In this document: piece by piece, positions 51,977-63,926 of the stretch
Layout: every line of letters begins with the position of its first letter
Position numbering within the stretch: the first letter of the stretch is position 1
Assembly (NCBI RefSeq): GCF_900606115.1
Contig: NZ_UWPJ01000023.1
Span: 248,001-312,000, forward strand
Reading direction: 5' to 3'
Length of the DNA stretch: 64,000 nt
Origin: Pigmentiphaga humi
Lineage (GTDB): Bacteria > Pseudomonadota > Gammaproteobacteria > Burkholderiales > Burkholderiaceae_B
Notes under the pieces: generated by a model
Database searches by the model: none
What the model was told of the DNA's origin: nothing
The model's input: only the letters and a program-made list of their open reading frames with translations
Made by a program: the position numbers and the translations under genes

Positions 51977-52507
51977 ATGACTGCGTCCCAACCGGATACC
52001 ACCATGCTGCTTTCCGAACAGGCCCTCAAGAAGATCGACCGCGAAGTCTCCAAGTACCCGGCCGAACAGAAACAGTCCGCCGTCATGGCGGCGCTGGCCA
52101 TTGCCCAGGACGAGAAGGGCTGGCTGTCGCAAGAGGTGATGGAAGAGGTCGCCGACGTCCTCGGCATGCCGGCCATCGCCGTGCAGGAGGTCGCGACCTT
52201 CTACAACATGTACAACCTGCACCCCACGGGCAAGTTCAAGATCTCGGTCTGCACGAACCTGCCCTGTGCATTGCGCGATGGCGAGAAGGCCGGCCACTAC
52301 CTGAAGCAGAAGCTGGGCGTCGACTACAAGGAAACCACCGCCGACGGCGTGTTCACGCTGGTCGAAGGCGAGTGCATGGGAGCCTGCGGCGACGCGCCCG
52401 TCCTGCTGGTGAACAACAAGCGTATGTGCATCCAGATGTCCGAAGCCCGGCTCGACGCCCTCGTCGACGAGCTCAAGGGCGAGGCGGATGCCGGAGGTGC
52501 AAAATGA
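51977..52507 (+). CDS. nuoE: NADH-quinone oxidoreductase subunit E
   Basis: 176 residues, 24-kDa thioredoxin-fold subunit. C92, C97, C133 and C137 (VCTNLPC and CMGAC) bind the [2Fe-2S] cluster N1a. The alternative in-frame ATG at residue 10 is also plausible as the start. Its stop overlaps nuoF by ATGA. Confidence 0.96.
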   Translation: MTASQPDTTMLLSEQALKKIDREVSKYPAEQKQSAVMAALAIAQDEKGWLSQEVMEEVADVLGMPAIAVQEVATFYNMYNLHPTGKFKISVCTNLPCALRDGEKAGHYLKQKLGVDYKETTADGVFTLVEGECMGACGDAPVLLVNNKRMCIQMSEARLDALVDELKGEADAGGAK

Positions 52508-53823
52508 GCGTGGCCGAACCGGTCATCAGCACGGCGTTCCACAATCGCCACATCGACCCGCAGATCATGGCGGGGCTGGACGGCAACAACTGGCGCCTGA
52601 AAGACTACGTCGAGCGCGGCGGCTACGAGGCCCTGCGCAAGATCCTGACCACCGGCATGACGCAGGAACAGGTCATCGCCGAGGTCAAGGCCTCGGGCCT
52701 GCGCGGCCGCGGCGGCGCGGGTTTCCCGACGGGCCTGAAGTGGAGCTTCATGCCGCGCACGTTCCCGGGCCAGAAGTATCTCGTCTGCAATTCCGACGAG
52801 GGCGAGCCGGGTACGTTCAAGGACCGCGACATCCTGCGCTACAACCCGCACATCCTGATCGAAGGCATGGCCATCGCCGCCTACGCGATGGGCATCACCG
52901 TGGGCTACAACTACATCCACGGCGAGATCTTCGAGGTCTACGAACGCTTCGAGGAAGCGCTGGAAGAGGCGCGCGCCGCCGGCTTCCTGGGCGACAACAT
53001 CCTGGGCTCGAGCTTCAGCTTCCAGCTGCACGGCCACCATGGCTACGGCGCCTACATCTGCGGCGAGGAAACCGCGCTGCTCGAATCGCTGGAAGGCAAG
53101 AAGGGCCAGCCGCGCTTCAAGCCGCCGTTCCCCGCCAGCTTCGGCCTGTACGGCAAGCCGACCACGATCAACAACACCGAGACCTTCGCCGCGGTGCCCT
53201 GGATCATCCGCAACGGCGGCGACGCCTACCTGCAGGTGGGCAAGCCGAACAACGGCGGCACCAAGCTGTTCTCGGTTTCGGGCGACGTCGAGTACCCCGG
53301 CAACTTCGAAGTGCCGATGGGCACGCCGTTCTCCAAGCTGCTGGAACTGGCCGGCGGCGTGCGCGGCGGCCGCAAGCTCAAGGCGGTGATCCCCGGCGGT
53401 TCGTCCGCCCCGGTGCTGCCGGCCGACATCATCATGGACTGCACCATGGACTACGACTCGATCGCCAAGGCCGGGTCGATGCTGGGTTCGGGCGCCGTCA
53501 TCGTCATGGACGAGACGCGCTGCATGGTCAAGTCGCTGCAGCGCCTGTCGTACTTCTATTTCGAGGAAAGCTGCGGCCAGTGCACGCCCTGCCGCGAAGG
53601 CACGGGCTGGCTGTACCGCGTGGTGCACCGCATCGAGAACGGCAAGGGCCGTCCCGAAGACCTCGAGCTGCTCGATTCGGTGGCCGGCAACATCATGGGC
53701 CGCACCATCTGCGCGCTGGGCGATGCCGCGGCGATGCCGGTGCGCGGCTTCCTGAAGCACTACCGCGACGAGTTCATGCACCACATCGAACACAAGCACT
53801 GCGTGGTGCCCGAGTACCTGTAG
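52504..53823 (+). CDS. nuoF: NADH-quinone oxidoreductase subunit F
   Basis: 439 residues. NADH is bound by [16 protein letters not shown] by the region containing [14 protein letters not shown], and cluster N3 by [11 protein letters not shown] plus a later Cys. It is the entry point of electrons into complex I. A 78-bp gap with a strong hairpin separates it from nuoG. Confidence 0.97.
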   Translation: MSVAEPVISTAFHNRHIDPQIMAGLDGNNWRLKDYVERGGYEALRKILTTGMTQEQVIAEVKASGLRGRGGAGFPTGLKWSFMPRTFPGQKYLVCNSDEGEPGTFKDRDILRYNPHILIEGMAIAAYAMGITVGYNYIHGEIFEVYERFEEALEEARAAGFLGDNILGSSFSFQLHGHHGYGAYICGEETALLESLEGKKGQPRFKPPFPASFGLYGKPTTINNTETFAAVPWIIRNGGDAYLQVGKPNNGGTKLFSVSGDVEYPGNFEVPMGTPFSKLLELAGGVRGGRKLKAVIPGGSSAPVLPADIIMDCTMDYDSIAKAGSMLGSGAVIVMDETRCMVKSLQRLSYFYFEESCGQCTPCREGTGWLYRVVHRIENGKGRPEDLELLDSVAGNIMGRTICALGDAAAMPVRGFLKHYRDEFMHHIEHKHCVVPEYL

Positions 53824-53868
53824 CCCCGGCGCGGTCTCGCATAGCAAAGCATTCAACGAAACGCATAC

Positions 53869-53888
53869 GCCCCGCCCGATGGCGGGGC
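53869..53888 (+). repeat. GC hairpin between nuoF and nuoG
   Basis: GCCCCGCC (53869-53876) pairs with GGCGGGGC (53881-53888) around CGAT. There is no U-run after it, so termination is unlikely; partial attenuation or mRNA processing within the operon is more probable. The 13 bases left before the nuoG ATG are short for a strong ribosome-binding site. Confidence 0.6.
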
Positions 53889-53901
53889 AAACGGAAATAA
53901 G

Positions 53902-56229
53902 ATGGTTGAAATTACGATCGACGGCCAGAAAGTGGAGGTGCCAGAAGGCAGCATGGTCATGCATGCCGCCCAGAAGGCCGGCCTCTACGTGCCGCATTTC
54001 TGCTATCACAAGAAGCTGTCGATCGCGGCCAATTGCCGCATGTGTCTGGTCGACGTCGAAAAGGCGCCCAAGCCCCTGCCTGCCTGTGCCACTCCGGTGA
54101 GCAGCGGCATGGTGGTGCACACTGCGTCCGAGAAAGCCATCAACGCGCAGAAGGGCGTGATGGAGTTCCTGCTGATCAACCACCCGCTGGATTGCCCGAT
54201 CTGCGACCAGGGCGGCGAGTGCCAACTGCAGGACCTGGCGGTGGGCTACGGCGGCTCGTCCTCGCGCTACACCGAGGAAAAGCGCGTGGTGTTCCACAAG
54301 AACCTGGGCCCGCTGGTGTCGGCCGAGGAAATGGCGCGCTGCATCCAATGCACCCGCTGCGTCCGCTTCGGCCAGGAGATCGCCGGCGTGATGGAGCTGG
54401 GCATGATCAACCGCGGCGAACATTCCGAGATCACGACCTTCGTCGGCCGCGCCGTCGAATCCGAGCTGTCGGGCAACATGATCGACATCTGCCCGGTCGG
54501 CGCGCTGACCTCCAAGCCGTTCCGCTACAGCGCCCGCACCTGGGAGCTGGCGCGCCGCAAGTCGGTCAGCCCGCATGACAGCATCGGCGCCAACGTGGTC
54601 GTGCAGGTCAAGAACGACCGCGTGATGCGCGTGGTGCCGTTCGAGAACGAAGACGTCAACGAGTGCTGGATCAGCGACCGCGACCGCTTCGCCTACGAAG
54701 GCCTGAACAGCGGCGATCGCCTGGCCGTGCCCATGGTGCGCGGCGAGGACGGCCAATGGAAGGAAGTGGAGTGGGCCGAGGCGCTGGAATTCGCCGCCGC
54801 CGGCCTGCAGCGCGCCAAGAACAGCTACGGCGCCGGCGAGATCGGCGCGCTGGCCGCGCAGTACGCCACCACCGAGGAATTCGCGCTGCTGGCCCGCCTG
54901 GTGCGCGCGCTGGGTTCCGACAACATCGATTTCCGCCTGCGCCAGACCGACGACGGCTTCGACGCGGCCCGCAGCGGCGCGCCCTGGCTGGGCATGCCGC
55001 TGGCCGAGGTCGGCAAGCTCGACCGCGTGCTGGTAGTCGGCTCATTCCTGCGCAAGGATCATCCGCTGCTGGCCCAGCGCCTGCGTCAGGCCGCCAAGGC
55101 CGGCACCCAGGTGGTCCTGGTCGACGTGGCCGGCGACGATCCGCTGATGCCCATCGCCGAGCGCATCACCGTTGCGCCCGGGGCGCTGCCGGGTGTGCTG
55201 GCCGAGATCGCCGTTGCGCTGGCCCAGGCCAAGGACGCCTCCGCTGCGCCCGAGCTGGCCGGTGTGCAGCCGGGCGAAGCCGCTAGGCGCGTTGCCGCGC
55301 TGCTGGCCGAGGGCGAGAACGGCGCCGTGCTGCTGGGCAATCTGGCCGCGCAGCATCCGCAGGCGTCCACCCTGGCGGCCAACGCGCAACTCATCGCGCA
55401 GGCTGCCGGCTGCCGCCTGGGCTATACCGTCGAAGGCGGCAACTCGGTGGGCGGCTATCTGGCCGAGGCCGTGCCGGTGCGCGGCGGCAAGACCGCCGCC
55501 CGGATGCTGGCCGAACCGCTCAAGTCCTACATCGTGCTGCATGCCGAGCCGGCGCTCGACGCCGACAACGGCGTGGCCGCGCTCGAGGCGCTGCGGGCGG
55601 CGCAGTTCAACGTCGCGCTGACTTCCTACAAGTCGGCCGCGCAGGACTGGGCCCACGTGATGCTGCCCATCGCGCCTTTCACCGAGACCTCCGGCACCTT
55701 CGTCAACGCCGAGGGCCGCGCCCAGAGCTTCAAGGGCACGGTCCGCGCGCTGGGCCAGACCCGCCCGGGCTGGAAGGTGCTGCGCGTGCTGGGCAATGCG
55801 CTGGAACTGCCGGGTTTCGACGACGAGACGTCCGAGTCCGTGCGCGATGCCGTGCTGGCCGGCGATATCGCCTCGCGCCTGTCCAATGCCGTAACCGCCA
55901 AGCCCGGCGCCGGCGCTGCGGCGCAGGGCCTGCAGCGGGTGGCCGACGTGCCGGTGTATTTCAGCGACGCCATCGCGCGCCGCGCCGATGCGCTGCAGGC
56001 CGCGCCGGCTTCGCGCGAGCCCGATGCGCGCGCCAACGCCGCCACCATCGCCGGCCTGGGCCTGGCCGACGGCGACCGCGTGCGCGTCAAGTCGGCCACC
56101 GGTGCGATCGAGCTCTTCCTTTCCCTGGACGATACGGTGCCGGCCGGCGCCGTGCGCATCTCCGCCGCCCACGCCGCGACTTTCGCGCTGGGCAGCGCAT
56201 TCGAACAACTCAGCGTGGAGCGTGCCTGA
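53902..56229 (+). CDS. nuoG: NADH-quinone oxidoreductase subunit G
   Basis: 775 residues. The N-terminal ferredoxin part has C34, C45, C48 and C62 for [2Fe-2S] N1b. Then come [14 protein letters not shown] (N5, with a His ligand) and [11 protein letters not shown] with CPVGAL (N4). The rest is a molybdopterin-oxidoreductase-like domain without cofactor function. Several Ala-rich parts near 420-520 are looser than in the core. The stop shares its A with the nuoH start (TGATG). Confidence 0.96.
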   Translation: MVEITIDGQKVEVPEGSMVMHAAQKAGLYVPHFCYHKKLSIAANCRMCLVDVEKAPKPLPACATPVSSGMVVHTASEKAINAQKGVMEFLLINHPLDCPICDQGGECQLQDLAVGYGGSSSRYTEEKRVVFHKNLGPLVSAEEMARCIQCTRCVRFGQEIAGVMELGMINRGEHSEITTFVGRAVESELSGNMIDICPVGALTSKPFRYSARTWELARRKSVSPHDSIGANVVVQVKNDRVMRVVPFENEDVNECWISDRDRFAYEGLNSGDRLAVPMVRGEDGQWKEVEWAEALEFAAAGLQRAKNSYGAGEIGALAAQYATTEEFALLARLVRALGSDNIDFRLRQTDDGFDAARSGAPWLGMPLAEVGKLDRVLVVGSFLRKDHPLLAQRLRQAAKAGTQVVLVDVAGDDPLMPIAERITVAPGALPGVLAEIAVALAQAKDASAAPELAGVQPGEAARRVAALLAEGENGAVLLGNLAAQHPQASTLAANAQLIAQAAGCRLGYTVEGGNSVGGYLAEAVPVRGGKTAARMLAEPLKSYIVLHAEPALDADNGVAALEALRAAQFNVALTSYKSAAQDWAHVMLPIAPFTETSGTFVNAEGRAQSFKGTVRALGQTRPGWKVLRVLGNALELPGFDDETSESVRDAVLAGDIASRLSNAVTAKPGAGAAAQGLQRVADVPVYFSDAIARRADALQAAPASREPDARANAATIAGLGLADGDRVRVKSATGAIELFLSLDDTVPAGAVRISAAHAATFALGSAFEQLSVERA

Positions 56230-57302
56230 TGCATTGGATCGACGTCCTTCAGGCTCATGGAACGGAGCTGATCGGCCCGGCAGCCTGGTCGGTGGTGTGG
56301 AATCTGGTCAAGATCGCCTGCATCGCCTTGCCCATCATCCTGTGCGTGGCGTATCTCACGTACTGGGAGCGCAAGCTGATCGGCTGGATGCACATCCGCG
56401 TGGGCCCGAACCGGGTCGGCCCGCGAGGGCTGTTCCAGCCCTTCGCCGACGTGCTCAAGCTGCTGACCAAGGAAGTGATCGTTCCCAGCAATGCCAACCG
56501 CGTGCTCTACATCGTGGCGCCGACGGTGGTGCTGATGCCGGCGCTGGCCGCCTGGGCGGTGATGCCCTTCGGTCCGGAAGTGGTGCTGGCCAACGTCAAC
56601 GCGGGCCTGCTGTACGTCATGGCCATCACTTCGCTGGGCGTGTACGGCGTGATCGTCGCCGGCTGGGCCTCCAACTCCAAATACGCCTTCCTGGGCGCGC
56701 TGCGCGCGTCCGCGCAGATGGTGTCCTACGAGCTGGCCATCGGTTTCGTGCTGGTGACCGTGCTGCTGGTGTCGGGCAGCCTGAACATGAGCGAGATCGT
56801 GCTCAAGCAGGCGGACGGCCGCTTTGCCGGCATGGGGCTGACCTTCCTGTCGTGGAACTGGCTGCCGCTGCTGCCGCTGTTCGTGATCTACGTGATCTCG
56901 GCCGTGGCCGAAACCAACCGCCACCCCTTCGACGTGGTGGAAGGCGAATCGGAAATCGTCGCGGGCCACATGGTGGAGTATTCCGGGATGGCCTTCGCGC
57001 TGTTCTTCCTGGGCGAATACGCCAACATGATCCTGCTGTCCGCGCTGGCATCGATCATGTTCCTGGGCGGCTGGCTGCCCCCGATTGACGTGGCGCCGCT
57101 GACCTGGGTGCCGGGCTGGCTGTGGCTGGCGGTCAAGACCTTCTTCGTGGTGTCGCTGTTCATCTGGTTCCGCGCCTCGTTCCCGCGCTACCGCTACGAC
57201 CAGATCATGCGCCTGGGCTGGAAGATATTCATTCCGCTCACGCTGGTCTGGCTGCTGGTGGTGGCGGTCTGGATGCAGACGCCCTGGAACATCTGGAAGT
57301 AA
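56229..57302 (+). CDS. nuoH: NADH-quinone oxidoreductase subunit H
   Basis: 357 residues, about eight membrane helices. [21 protein letters not shown], the conserved first-loop block, and [19 protein letters not shown], the acidic quinone-site loop, are intact. It links the hydrophilic arm to the proton-pumping arm and holds the entrance of the quinone channel. Confidence 0.97.
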   Translation: MHWIDVLQAHGTELIGPAAWSVVWNLVKIACIALPIILCVAYLTYWERKLIGWMHIRVGPNRVGPRGLFQPFADVLKLLTKEVIVPSNANRVLYIVAPTVVLMPALAAWAVMPFGPEVVLANVNAGLLYVMAITSLGVYGVIVAGWASNSKYAFLGALRASAQMVSYELAIGFVLVTVLLVSGSLNMSEIVLKQADGRFAGMGLTFLSWNWLPLLPLFVIYVISAVAETNRHPFDVVEGESEIVAGHMVEYSGMAFALFFLGEYANMILLSALASIMFLGGWLPPIDVAPLTWVPGWLWLAVKTFFVVSLFIWFRASFPRYRYDQIMRLGWKIFIPLTLVWLLVVAVWMQTPWNIWK

Positions 57303-57344
57303 GGCGCGCGGTAAGCGAGCCAAGAGAATAGGCAGGACTGAATC

Positions 57345-57833
57345 ATGCAAGCGATCAAGGAATTCTTCGGCAGCCTGATGCTGACCGAACTCCTCAAGGG
57401 ATTGCGCCTGACGGGGCGGTATGTGTTTGCCCGCAAGATCACGGTGCAGTACCCCGAGGAAAAAACGCCCATGTCGCCGCGTTTCCGCGGCCTGCATGCG
57501 CTGCGCCGCTATCCCAATGGGGAAGAGCGCTGCATCGCCTGCAAGCTTTGCGAGGCGGTCTGCCCCGCGGTGGCGATCTCCATCGAATCGGAAGTGCGCG
57601 AGGACGGCACCCGCCGCACCAGCCGCTACGACATCGACCTGACCAAGTGCATCTTCTGTGGCTTCTGCGAGGAAAGCTGCCCGGTCGACTCGATCGTCGA
57701 GACGCACATCCACGAGTACCACGGCGAACAGCGCGGCGACCTGTATTTCACCAAGGAAATGCTGCTGGCGGTCGGCGACCGCTACGAGGCCGAGATCGCG
57801 CAGAGCCGCGCCTACGATGCGAAATACCGGTAA
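57345..57833 (+). CDS. nuoI: NADH-quinone oxidoreductase subunit I
   Basis: 162 residues. Two ferredoxin motifs, [12 protein letters not shown] (C63, C66, C69, C73) and [12 protein letters not shown] (C102, C105, C108, C112), bind clusters N6a and N6b. The N-terminal amphipathic helix anchors it to the membrane side near NuoH. Confidence 0.97.
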   Translation: MQAIKEFFGSLMLTELLKGLRLTGRYVFARKITVQYPEEKTPMSPRFRGLHALRRYPNGEERCIACKLCEAVCPAVAISIESEVREDGTRRTSRYDIDLTKCIFCGFCEESCPVDSIVETHIHEYHGEQRGDLYFTKEMLLAVGDRYEAEIAQSRAYDAKYR

Positions 57834-57845
57834 TCGAAACCCACT

Positions 57846-58499
57846 ATGACCGCCATACTGTTCTATATATTCGCCGCGATCCTCGTCGTGGCAGCGTGCC
57901 GGGTCATCGTCGCGCGCAGTCCCGTGACCGCCGTGATGCACCTGGTGCTGTCGTTCTTCACCGCGGCCATGATCTGGATGCTGCTGAAGGCGGAGTTCCT
58001 GGCTATCCTGATCGTGCTCGTCTACGTGGGTGCGGTGATGGTGCTGTTCCTGTTCGTGGTCATGATGCTGGACATCGACACGAGCAAGCTGCGCGAGGGC
58101 TTCAAGAGCTACCTGGTGCCGGGCATCCTGGTGGGGGTGGTCATGGTGGGCGAGATGGCTTTCGTGCTGGCCAACGCCTACTGGGACACCAGCGTGCCGC
58201 AGGCGCCCGTCGCTGCCGACTTCAACAACACGCGCGCCATCGGCGTGGCGATGTACACCGAGTACATCTATGCGGTGGAGATCGCCGCGGTGATCCTGCT
58301 GGTGGGCATGGTGGCGGCCATCGCGCTGACGCTGCGCCGCCGCAGCGACGTCAAGGTGAACCGCCCGTCCGAGCAGATCCGCGTGCGCCGCGCCGACCGC
58401 GTGCGCCTGGTGTCGATTCCGTCGCAAACCGAAAATTCCCAGGCAGGCGAGGGCGCCGAAGCGCCGGCTGCTGCCGAACCCAAGGGAAACCAACCATGA
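57846..58499 (+). CDS. nuoJ: NADH-quinone oxidoreductase subunit J
   Basis: 217 residues, five membrane helices. Helix 3 ([19 protein letters not shown]) has the pi-bulge Tyr-Val-Gly element. The soluble C-terminal tail of about 45 residues is basic, then Pro/Ala-rich. It ends in an ATGA overlap with nuoK. Confidence 0.96.
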   Translation: MTAILFYIFAAILVVAACRVIVARSPVTAVMHLVLSFFTAAMIWMLLKAEFLAILIVLVYVGAVMVLFLFVVMMLDIDTSKLREGFKSYLVPGILVGVVMVGEMAFVLANAYWDTSVPQAPVAADFNNTRAIGVAMYTEYIYAVEIAAVILLVGMVAAIALTLRRRSDVKVNRPSEQIRVRRADRVRLVSIPSQTENSQAGEGAEAPAAAEPKGNQP

Positions 58500-58804
58500 C
58501 CCTGACTCTCGGCCACTTTCTGGTGCTGGGCGCGATCCTGTTCGCGATCAGTATCGTGGGCATCTTCCTCAACCGCAAGAACATCATCGTGCTGCTGATG
58601 GCGATCGAACTGATGCTGCTGGCGGTGAACATGAATTTCGTCGCCTTCTCCAGCTGGATGGGCGACCTGAGCGGGCAGGTGTTCGTGTTCTTCATCCTGA
58701 CCGTGGCGGCCGCTGAAGCCGCCATCGGCCTGGCGATCCTGGTTGTATTGTTCCGCAACCTGAACACGATCAACGTTGATGAACTTGACCGGCTGAAGGG
58801 CTGA
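58496..58804 (+). CDS. nuoK: NADH-quinone oxidoreductase subunit K
   Basis: 102 residues, three membrane helices. E38 (LLMAIELM) and E74 ([10 protein letters not shown]) are the conserved buried glutamates of the proton channel, two positions later than in E. coli. NuoK forms one antiporter-like half-channel with NuoJ. Confidence 0.97.
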   Translation: MTLTLGHFLVLGAILFAISIVGIFLNRKNIIVLLMAIELMLLAVNMNFVAFSSWMGDLSGQVFVFFILTVAAAEAAIGLAILVVLFRNLNTINVDELDRLKG

Positions 58805-58831
58805 CGGTCCGGGCTACGAGAAGATCAAGAC

Positions 58832-60859
58832 ATGTCGGTACCTAAGCTCTACCTACTCATCGCATTCGCCCCGCTGGTCGGGTCCGCCATCGCCGGCCTG
58901 TTCGGCACCGGCTTCCTGGGCCGCTGGGTCGGCCGCGCCGGCGCGCACTGGGCCACCATCCTGGGGGTGCTGGTCTCGGCCATCGGCTCGGTGATCGTGC
59001 TCAACGACGTGCTGGCGGGCAACACCTTCAACGGCGCGCTCTACACATGGAGCGCGATCGGCGGCATCAAGCTGGAAATCGGCTTCATGATCGACTCGCT
59101 GTCGGCCATGATGATGGTCGTGGTCACGTCCGTGTCGCTGATGGTGCACATCTACACCATCGGCTACATGAAGGACGATCCCGGCTACCAGCGCTTCTTC
59201 GCCTACATCTCGCTGTTCACCTTCTCGATGCTGATGCTGGTCATGTCCAACAACATGCTCCAGCTCTTCTTCGGGTGGGAGGCGGTGGGCCTGGTGTCCT
59301 ACCTGCTGATCGGCTTCTGGTACACCCGGCCGACGGCCATCTTCGCCAACATGAAGGCCTTCCTGGTCAACCGCGTGGGCGACTTCGGCTTCGTGCTCGG
59401 CATCGGCCTCTTGTTCGCCTACGCCGGTTCGATGAACTACACGGACGTGTTCGCGCAGTCCGACAGGCTGGCCGGCCTGAGCTTCCCGGGCACCGACTGG
59501 ATGCTGCTGACCGTGGCCTGCATCTGCCTGTTCGTGGGCGCGATGGGCAAGTCGGCGCAGTTCCCGCTGCACGTCTGGCTGCCCGACTCGATGGAAGGCC
59601 CGACCCCGATCTCGGCGCTGATCCACGCGGCCACCATGGTGACCGCGGGCATCTTCATGGTGGCGCGCTTCTCGCCGCTGTACGAGCTGTCGCCCACGGC
59701 GCTGTCCTTCGTCATCGTGATCGGCGCCATCACCGCGCTGTTCATGGGCTTCCTGGGCATCATCCAGAACGACATCAAGCGCGTGGTGGCCTATTCGACG
59801 CTGTCGCAGCTGGGCTACATGACCGTCGCGCTGGGCGCCTCGGCGTACTCGGTGGCGATCTTCCACCTGATGACGCACGCCTTCTTCAAGGCGCTGCTGT
59901 TCCTGGCGGCGGGCTCGGTCATCATCGGCATGCACCACGACCAGGACATCCGCAACATGGGCGGCCTGCGCAAGTACATGCCCATCACCTGGATCACTTT
60001 CCTGCTGGGTTCGCTCGCGCTGATCGGCACGCCGTTCTTCGCAGGCTTCTACTCGAAGGAAAACATCATCGAGGCGGCCAAGCTGTCGACCGTCTGGGGC
60101 TCGGGCTTCGCCTACTTCGCGGTGCTGGCGGGCGTCTTCATCACGGCGTTCTACTCGTTCCGCCTGTACTTCCTGGTGTTCCACGGCAAGGAGCGCTTCG
60201 ATACGAGCGGCGCGCACGGCCACGGCCATGACGACCACGCGCACGACGCGCATGGCCATGACGACCACCATCATGGCGGCACGCCGCACGAGTCGCCCGC
60301 CGTCGTCACGCTGCCGCTGGTGCTGCTGGCCATTCCGTCGGTGATCATCGGCGCGATCGCGGTCGGCCCCCTGCTGTTCGGCGACTTCTTCAAGGGCGTG
60401 ATCTTCAATTCGCCCGACCGGCCGGTCATGGAGCACCTGGGCGAGCATTTCCACGGCTGGGTGGCCTACGGCCTGCACGCGTTCTCCACCGTACCGTTCT
60501 GGCTGGCGCTGGCGGGCGTGGTGGTGGCCTGGTTCTTCTACCTGGTCAAGCCGGCCATCCCGGCGGCGATCAAGGCGCGCTGCGGCTGGTTGTACAACCT
60601 GCTCGAGAACAAGTACTACATGGACAAGATCAACGAAGCGGTGTTCGCCCGCGGCGCGCGCGCGCTGGGCGGCGGCTTCTGGCGGGTGGGCGACAAGTCG
60701 CTGATCGATGGCCTGATGGTCAACGGCAGCGCCCGCCTGGTGGGCTGGTTAGCGTCCGTGACGCGCCGCCTGCAATCGGGCTACATCTATCACTACGCCT
60801 TCGCCATGATCATCGGCATCATGGCCCTGGTGACCTACTTCGTCCTGCTGAACAAGTGA
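58832..60859 (+). CDS. nuoL: NADH-quinone oxidoreductase subunit L
   Basis: 675 residues, the distal antiporter-like pump. GWEAVGLVSYLLIGFW contains the conserved proton-channel Glu, and MGKSAQFPLHVWLPDSMEGPTP holds the key Lys. The C-terminal amphipathic arm follows. An unusual loop at residues 462-481 is made of ten His plus Asp/Gly. The stop codon overlaps the ATG of nuoM. Confidence 0.97.
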   Translation: MSVPKLYLLIAFAPLVGSAIAGLFGTGFLGRWVGRAGAHWATILGVLVSAIGSVIVLNDVLAGNTFNGALYTWSAIGGIKLEIGFMIDSLSAMMMVVVTSVSLMVHIYTIGYMKDDPGYQRFFAYISLFTFSMLMLVMSNNMLQLFFGWEAVGLVSYLLIGFWYTRPTAIFANMKAFLVNRVGDFGFVLGIGLLFAYAGSMNYTDVFAQSDRLAGLSFPGTDWMLLTVACICLFVGAMGKSAQFPLHVWLPDSMEGPTPISALIHAATMVTAGIFMVARFSPLYELSPTALSFVIVIGAITALFMGFLGIIQNDIKRVVAYSTLSQLGYMTVALGASAYSVAIFHLMTHAFFKALLFLAAGSVIIGMHHDQDIRNMGGLRKYMPITWITFLLGSLALIGTPFFAGFYSKENIIEAAKLSTVWGSGFAYFAVLAGVFITAFYSFRLYFLVFHGKERFDTSGAHGHGHDDHAHDAHGHDDHHHGGTPHESPAVVTLPLVLLAIPSVIIGAIAVGPLLFGDFFKGVIFNSPDRPVMEHLGEHFHGWVAYGLHAFSTVPFWLALAGVVVAWFFYLVKPAIPAAIKARCGWLYNLLENKYYMDKINEAVFARGARALGGGFWRVGDKSLIDGLMVNGSARLVGWLASVTRRLQSGYIYHYAFAMIIGIMALVTYFVLLNK

Positions 60860-62358
60860 TGGCAAGCGATATGGCTCAAACTTCTTTCCCGTGGCTTTCG
60901 CTTGCGATCTTCACGCCGATCGTCTTCGGCCTGCTGGTGCTGGCCGTAGGCCGTGACAGCAAGCCCACCGTGGCGCGAGCGCTCTCGCTGATCGGCGCGA
61001 TCGCCGGCTTCCTGGTCACCATCCCGCTGTACACCGGCTTCGACGCCTCGACGGCCGATATGCAGTTCGTCGAGAAATCGGCCTGGATCGTCCAGTACGG
61101 CGTGTCCTACTACCTCGGCATCGACGGCATCTCGATGTGGTTCGTGCTGCTGACCGCTTTCATCACCATCATCGTGGTGCTGGCGGGGTGGGAGGTGATC
61201 ACCAGCCGCGTCGCCCAGTACATGGGCTCGTTCCTGATCCTGTCCGGCCTGATGATCGGCGTGTTCGCGGCGCTCGACGGCCTGCTGTTCTACGTGTTCT
61301 TCGAAGCCACGCTGATCCCGATGTACATCATCATCGGCGTATGGGGCGGACCGAACCGGGTCTACGCCGCGTTCAAGTTCTTCCTGTACACGCTGCTGGG
61401 TTCGCTGCTGACGCTGATCGCCTTCCTGTACCTCTGGCACTCGGCCGGCGGCACCTTCGACATCCTGGCCTGGCACCAACTGCCGCTGGGCTATACCGAG
61501 CAGGTGCTGATCTTCCTGGCTTTCCTGATGGCCTTCGCCGTCAAGGTGCCGATGTGGCCGGTGCATACCTGGCTGCCCGACGCCCACGTGGAAGCGCCGA
61601 CCGGCGGTTCCGTGGTGCTGGCCGCGATCATGCTGAAGCTGGGTGCCTACGGTTTCCTGCGGCTGTCGCTGCCCATCGTGCCGGACGCCGCGCACGGCCT
61701 GTCCGGCCTGATGATCGGGCTGTCGCTGGTGGCGGTGATCTACATCGGCCTGGTCGCGTTGGTGCAGGACGACATGAAGAAGCTGGTGGCCTATTCGTCG
61801 GTGGCGCACATGGGCTTCGTCACGCTGGGTTTCTTCATCTTCAACACGGCCGGCGTCGAAGGCGCCATCGTGCAGATGGTCTCGCACGGCTTCGTTTCGG
61901 GCGCCATGTTCCTCTGCATAGGCGTGCTGTACGACCGCGTGCACTCGCGCCGCATCGCCGACTACGGCGGCGTGGTCAACACCATGCCCAAGTTCGCCAC
62001 GTTCTTCGTGCTGTTCTCGATGGCCAACAGCGGCCTGCCGGCCACCAGCGGCTTCGTCGGCGAGTTCTTCGTGATCATGGGCGCGGTGCAGTACGACTTC
62101 TGGATCGGTCTGCTGGCCGCCACGGCCCTGATCCTGGGCGCGGCCTATTCGCTGTGGATGGTCAAGCGCGTCGTGTTCGGCGAGATCACGCACCAGCACG
62201 TGCGCGAGCTTGCCGACCTGAGCGGCCGCGAATTCCTGATCCTGGGAGCGATGGCGATCGCCGTGATCTACATGGGGGTCCATCCCGCCCCCTTTACCGA
62301 CGTGATGCACGTCTCGGTCGACGCGCTGCTCAAGCACGTCGCCATTTCGAAACTGTAA
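60859..62358 (+). CDS. nuoM: NADH-quinone oxidoreductase subunit M
   Basis: 499 residues, antiporter-like pump. [17 protein letters not shown] and [21 protein letters not shown] hold the channel Glu and Lys. An ATG at 60859 makes a TGATG overlap with nuoL, as at nuoG/nuoH. A GTG three bases earlier and an ATG at 60871 are possible alternatives. Confidence 0.96.
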   Translation: MASDMAQTSFPWLSLAIFTPIVFGLLVLAVGRDSKPTVARALSLIGAIAGFLVTIPLYTGFDASTADMQFVEKSAWIVQYGVSYYLGIDGISMWFVLLTAFITIIVVLAGWEVITSRVAQYMGSFLILSGLMIGVFAALDGLLFYVFFEATLIPMYIIIGVWGGPNRVYAAFKFFLYTLLGSLLTLIAFLYLWHSAGGTFDILAWHQLPLGYTEQVLIFLAFLMAFAVKVPMWPVHTWLPDAHVEAPTGGSVVLAAIMLKLGAYGFLRLSLPIVPDAAHGLSGLMIGLSLVAVIYIGLVALVQDDMKKLVAYSSVAHMGFVTLGFFIFNTAGVEGAIVQMVSHGFVSGAMFLCIGVLYDRVHSRRIADYGGVVNTMPKFATFFVLFSMANSGLPATSGFVGEFFVIMGAVQYDFWIGLLAATALILGAAYSLWMVKRVVFGEITHQHVRELADLSGREFLILGAMAIAVIYMGVHPAPFTDVMHVSVDALLKHVAISKL

Positions 62359-62377
62359 GACGCCGGACGTTACGAGA

Positions 62378-63859
62378 ATGGAATTTGCCAACCTGAACCT
62401 GTCTCTTGCGGCACCAGAGATTACGCTGCTGGTGCTGACGTCCGCGATCCTGCTGATCGATCTGTTCGTCAAGGACGAGAACCGCGCGCTGACCCACATC
62501 CTGTCGCTGCTGACGCTGGCGGCCCTGACCTGGATGAGCCTGGCGGACCTGGCCGGGAACGTGAGCGGCGTCGCCTTCGACGGCATGTACGTGGCCGACA
62601 ACCTGGCCCACGTGCTCAAGGTGTGCTCCTACATCGCGCTGGGCGTGACCCTGATCTACGGCAAGTCCTACGCCAAGGACCGCGGCATGCTGCGCGGCGG
62701 CGAGTTCTACGTGCTGTCGCTGCTGGCGCTGCTGGGCCAGATGGTGATGATCTCGGCCGGCAACATGCTGACCATCTACCTCGGCCTGGAACTGATGTCG
62801 CTGTCGTTCTACGCCCTGGTGGCGGTGCGCCGCGAGCACACCGTGTCCACCGAAGCCGCGATGAAGTATTTCGTGCTGGGCGCGCTGGCCTCGGGCCTGC
62901 TGCTCTACGGCATGTCGATGATCTACGGCGCCACCGGCACGCTGAGCCTGGCCGGCATCGCCCGCGCCACCTCGCAGGCCGGCGACAACCACATGATCCT
63001 GGTGTTCGGCCTGGTGTTTCTGGTGTCCGGCCTGGCCTTCAAACTCGGCGTGGTGCCTTTCCACATGTGGGTGCCCGACGTCTACCAGGGCGCGCCCACC
63101 GCCGTGACGCTGCTGCTGGGCGGCGGACCCAAGCTGGCGGCCTTCGCCATCGTGCTGCGCCTGCTGGTGGACGGCCTGTTCGGCCTGGCCGCCGATTGGC
63201 AGCCCATGCTGGGCATCATGGCGGTGCTGTCGCTGGCGATCGGCAACCTGGCCGCCATCATGCAGACCAACGTCAAGCGCCTGCTGGCGTATTCGACGAT
63301 CTCGCACATGGGCTTCGTGCTGCTGGGCCTGATGTCGGGCGTGGTCGAGGGCAGCGCCTTCAACGCCCAGAACGCCTATGGCTCGGCCATGTTCTACATC
63401 GTGGTCTACGTGCTCACCACGCTCAGTTCGTTCGGTGTGCTGATGCTGCTGTCGCGCGCGGGCTTCGATTGCGAGACCCTGGACGATCTGAAAGGCCTGA
63501 ACCGCCGCAACCCGTGGTTCGCCGGCGTGATGCTGCTGCAGATGTTCTCGCTTACCGGCATCCCGCCCACGGTCGGTTTCTATGCCAAGCTTTCCGTGCT
63601 GCAGGCCCTGATCCAGGCCAACCACGTCGTGCTGGCCGTGGTCGCGGTGCTGTTCTCGCTGATCGGCGCGTTCTACTACCTGCGCGTGGTCAAGGTCGTC
63701 TACTTCGACGATCCCGTCGACCAGGCACCGCTGCAGGGCAGCTTCGGTTTTCGTACGGTGCTGTCGGTCAACGGGGCGCTGCTGCTGATCCTGGGGATTT
63801 TCCCCGCGCCGCTGGTAGCGGTATGCGTCCACGCGATCAATACGTCGCTGGCGCTTTGA
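62378..63859 (+). CDS. nuoN: NADH-quinone oxidoreductase subunit N
   Basis: 493 residues, the third antiporter-like pump, with about 14 helices. [19 protein letters not shown] and [21 protein letters not shown] are its signature helices. It ends the conserved nuoA-N order. A start at 62378 is 19 bp after nuoM. Confidence 0.97.
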   Translation: MEFANLNLSLAAPEITLLVLTSAILLIDLFVKDENRALTHILSLLTLAALTWMSLADLAGNVSGVAFDGMYVADNLAHVLKVCSYIALGVTLIYGKSYAKDRGMLRGGEFYVLSLLALLGQMVMISAGNMLTIYLGLELMSLSFYALVAVRREHTVSTEAAMKYFVLGALASGLLLYGMSMIYGATGTLSLAGIARATSQAGDNHMILVFGLVFLVSGLAFKLGVVPFHMWVPDVYQGAPTAVTLLLGGGPKLAAFAIVLRLLVDGLFGLAADWQPMLGIMAVLSLAIGNLAAIMQTNVKRLLAYSTISHMGFVLLGLMSGVVEGSAFNAQNAYGSAMFYIVVYVLTTLSSFGVLMLLSRAGFDCETLDDLKGLNRRNPWFAGVMLLQMFSLTGIPPTVGFYAKLSVLQALIQANHVVLAVVAVLFSLIGAFYYLRVVKVVYFDDPVDQAPLQGSFGFRTVLSVNGALLLILGIFPAPLVAVCVHAINTSLAL

Positions 63860-63876
63860 TCTTCCCGCGGGCGGTC

Positions 63877-63892
63877 GTGCGGCATGCCGCAC
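63877..63892. repeat. Palindrome between nuoN and the DUF2818-like gene
   Basis: GTGCGGC (63877-63883) and GCCGCAC (63886-63892) are perfect inverted copies separated by AT, flanked by partly pairing GCGGG and CCCGC. It may form an intercistronic hairpin; there is no T-run. Confidence 0.4.
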
Positions 63893-63926
63893 CCGCCTGT
63901 TCCATGACCGCAGTGGGGACCCGGCC

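Noticed and set aside
53869-53888. Rho-independent terminator inside nuo operon
   Set aside because: Stem is good but no U-run follows, and nuoG must be expressed with the others.
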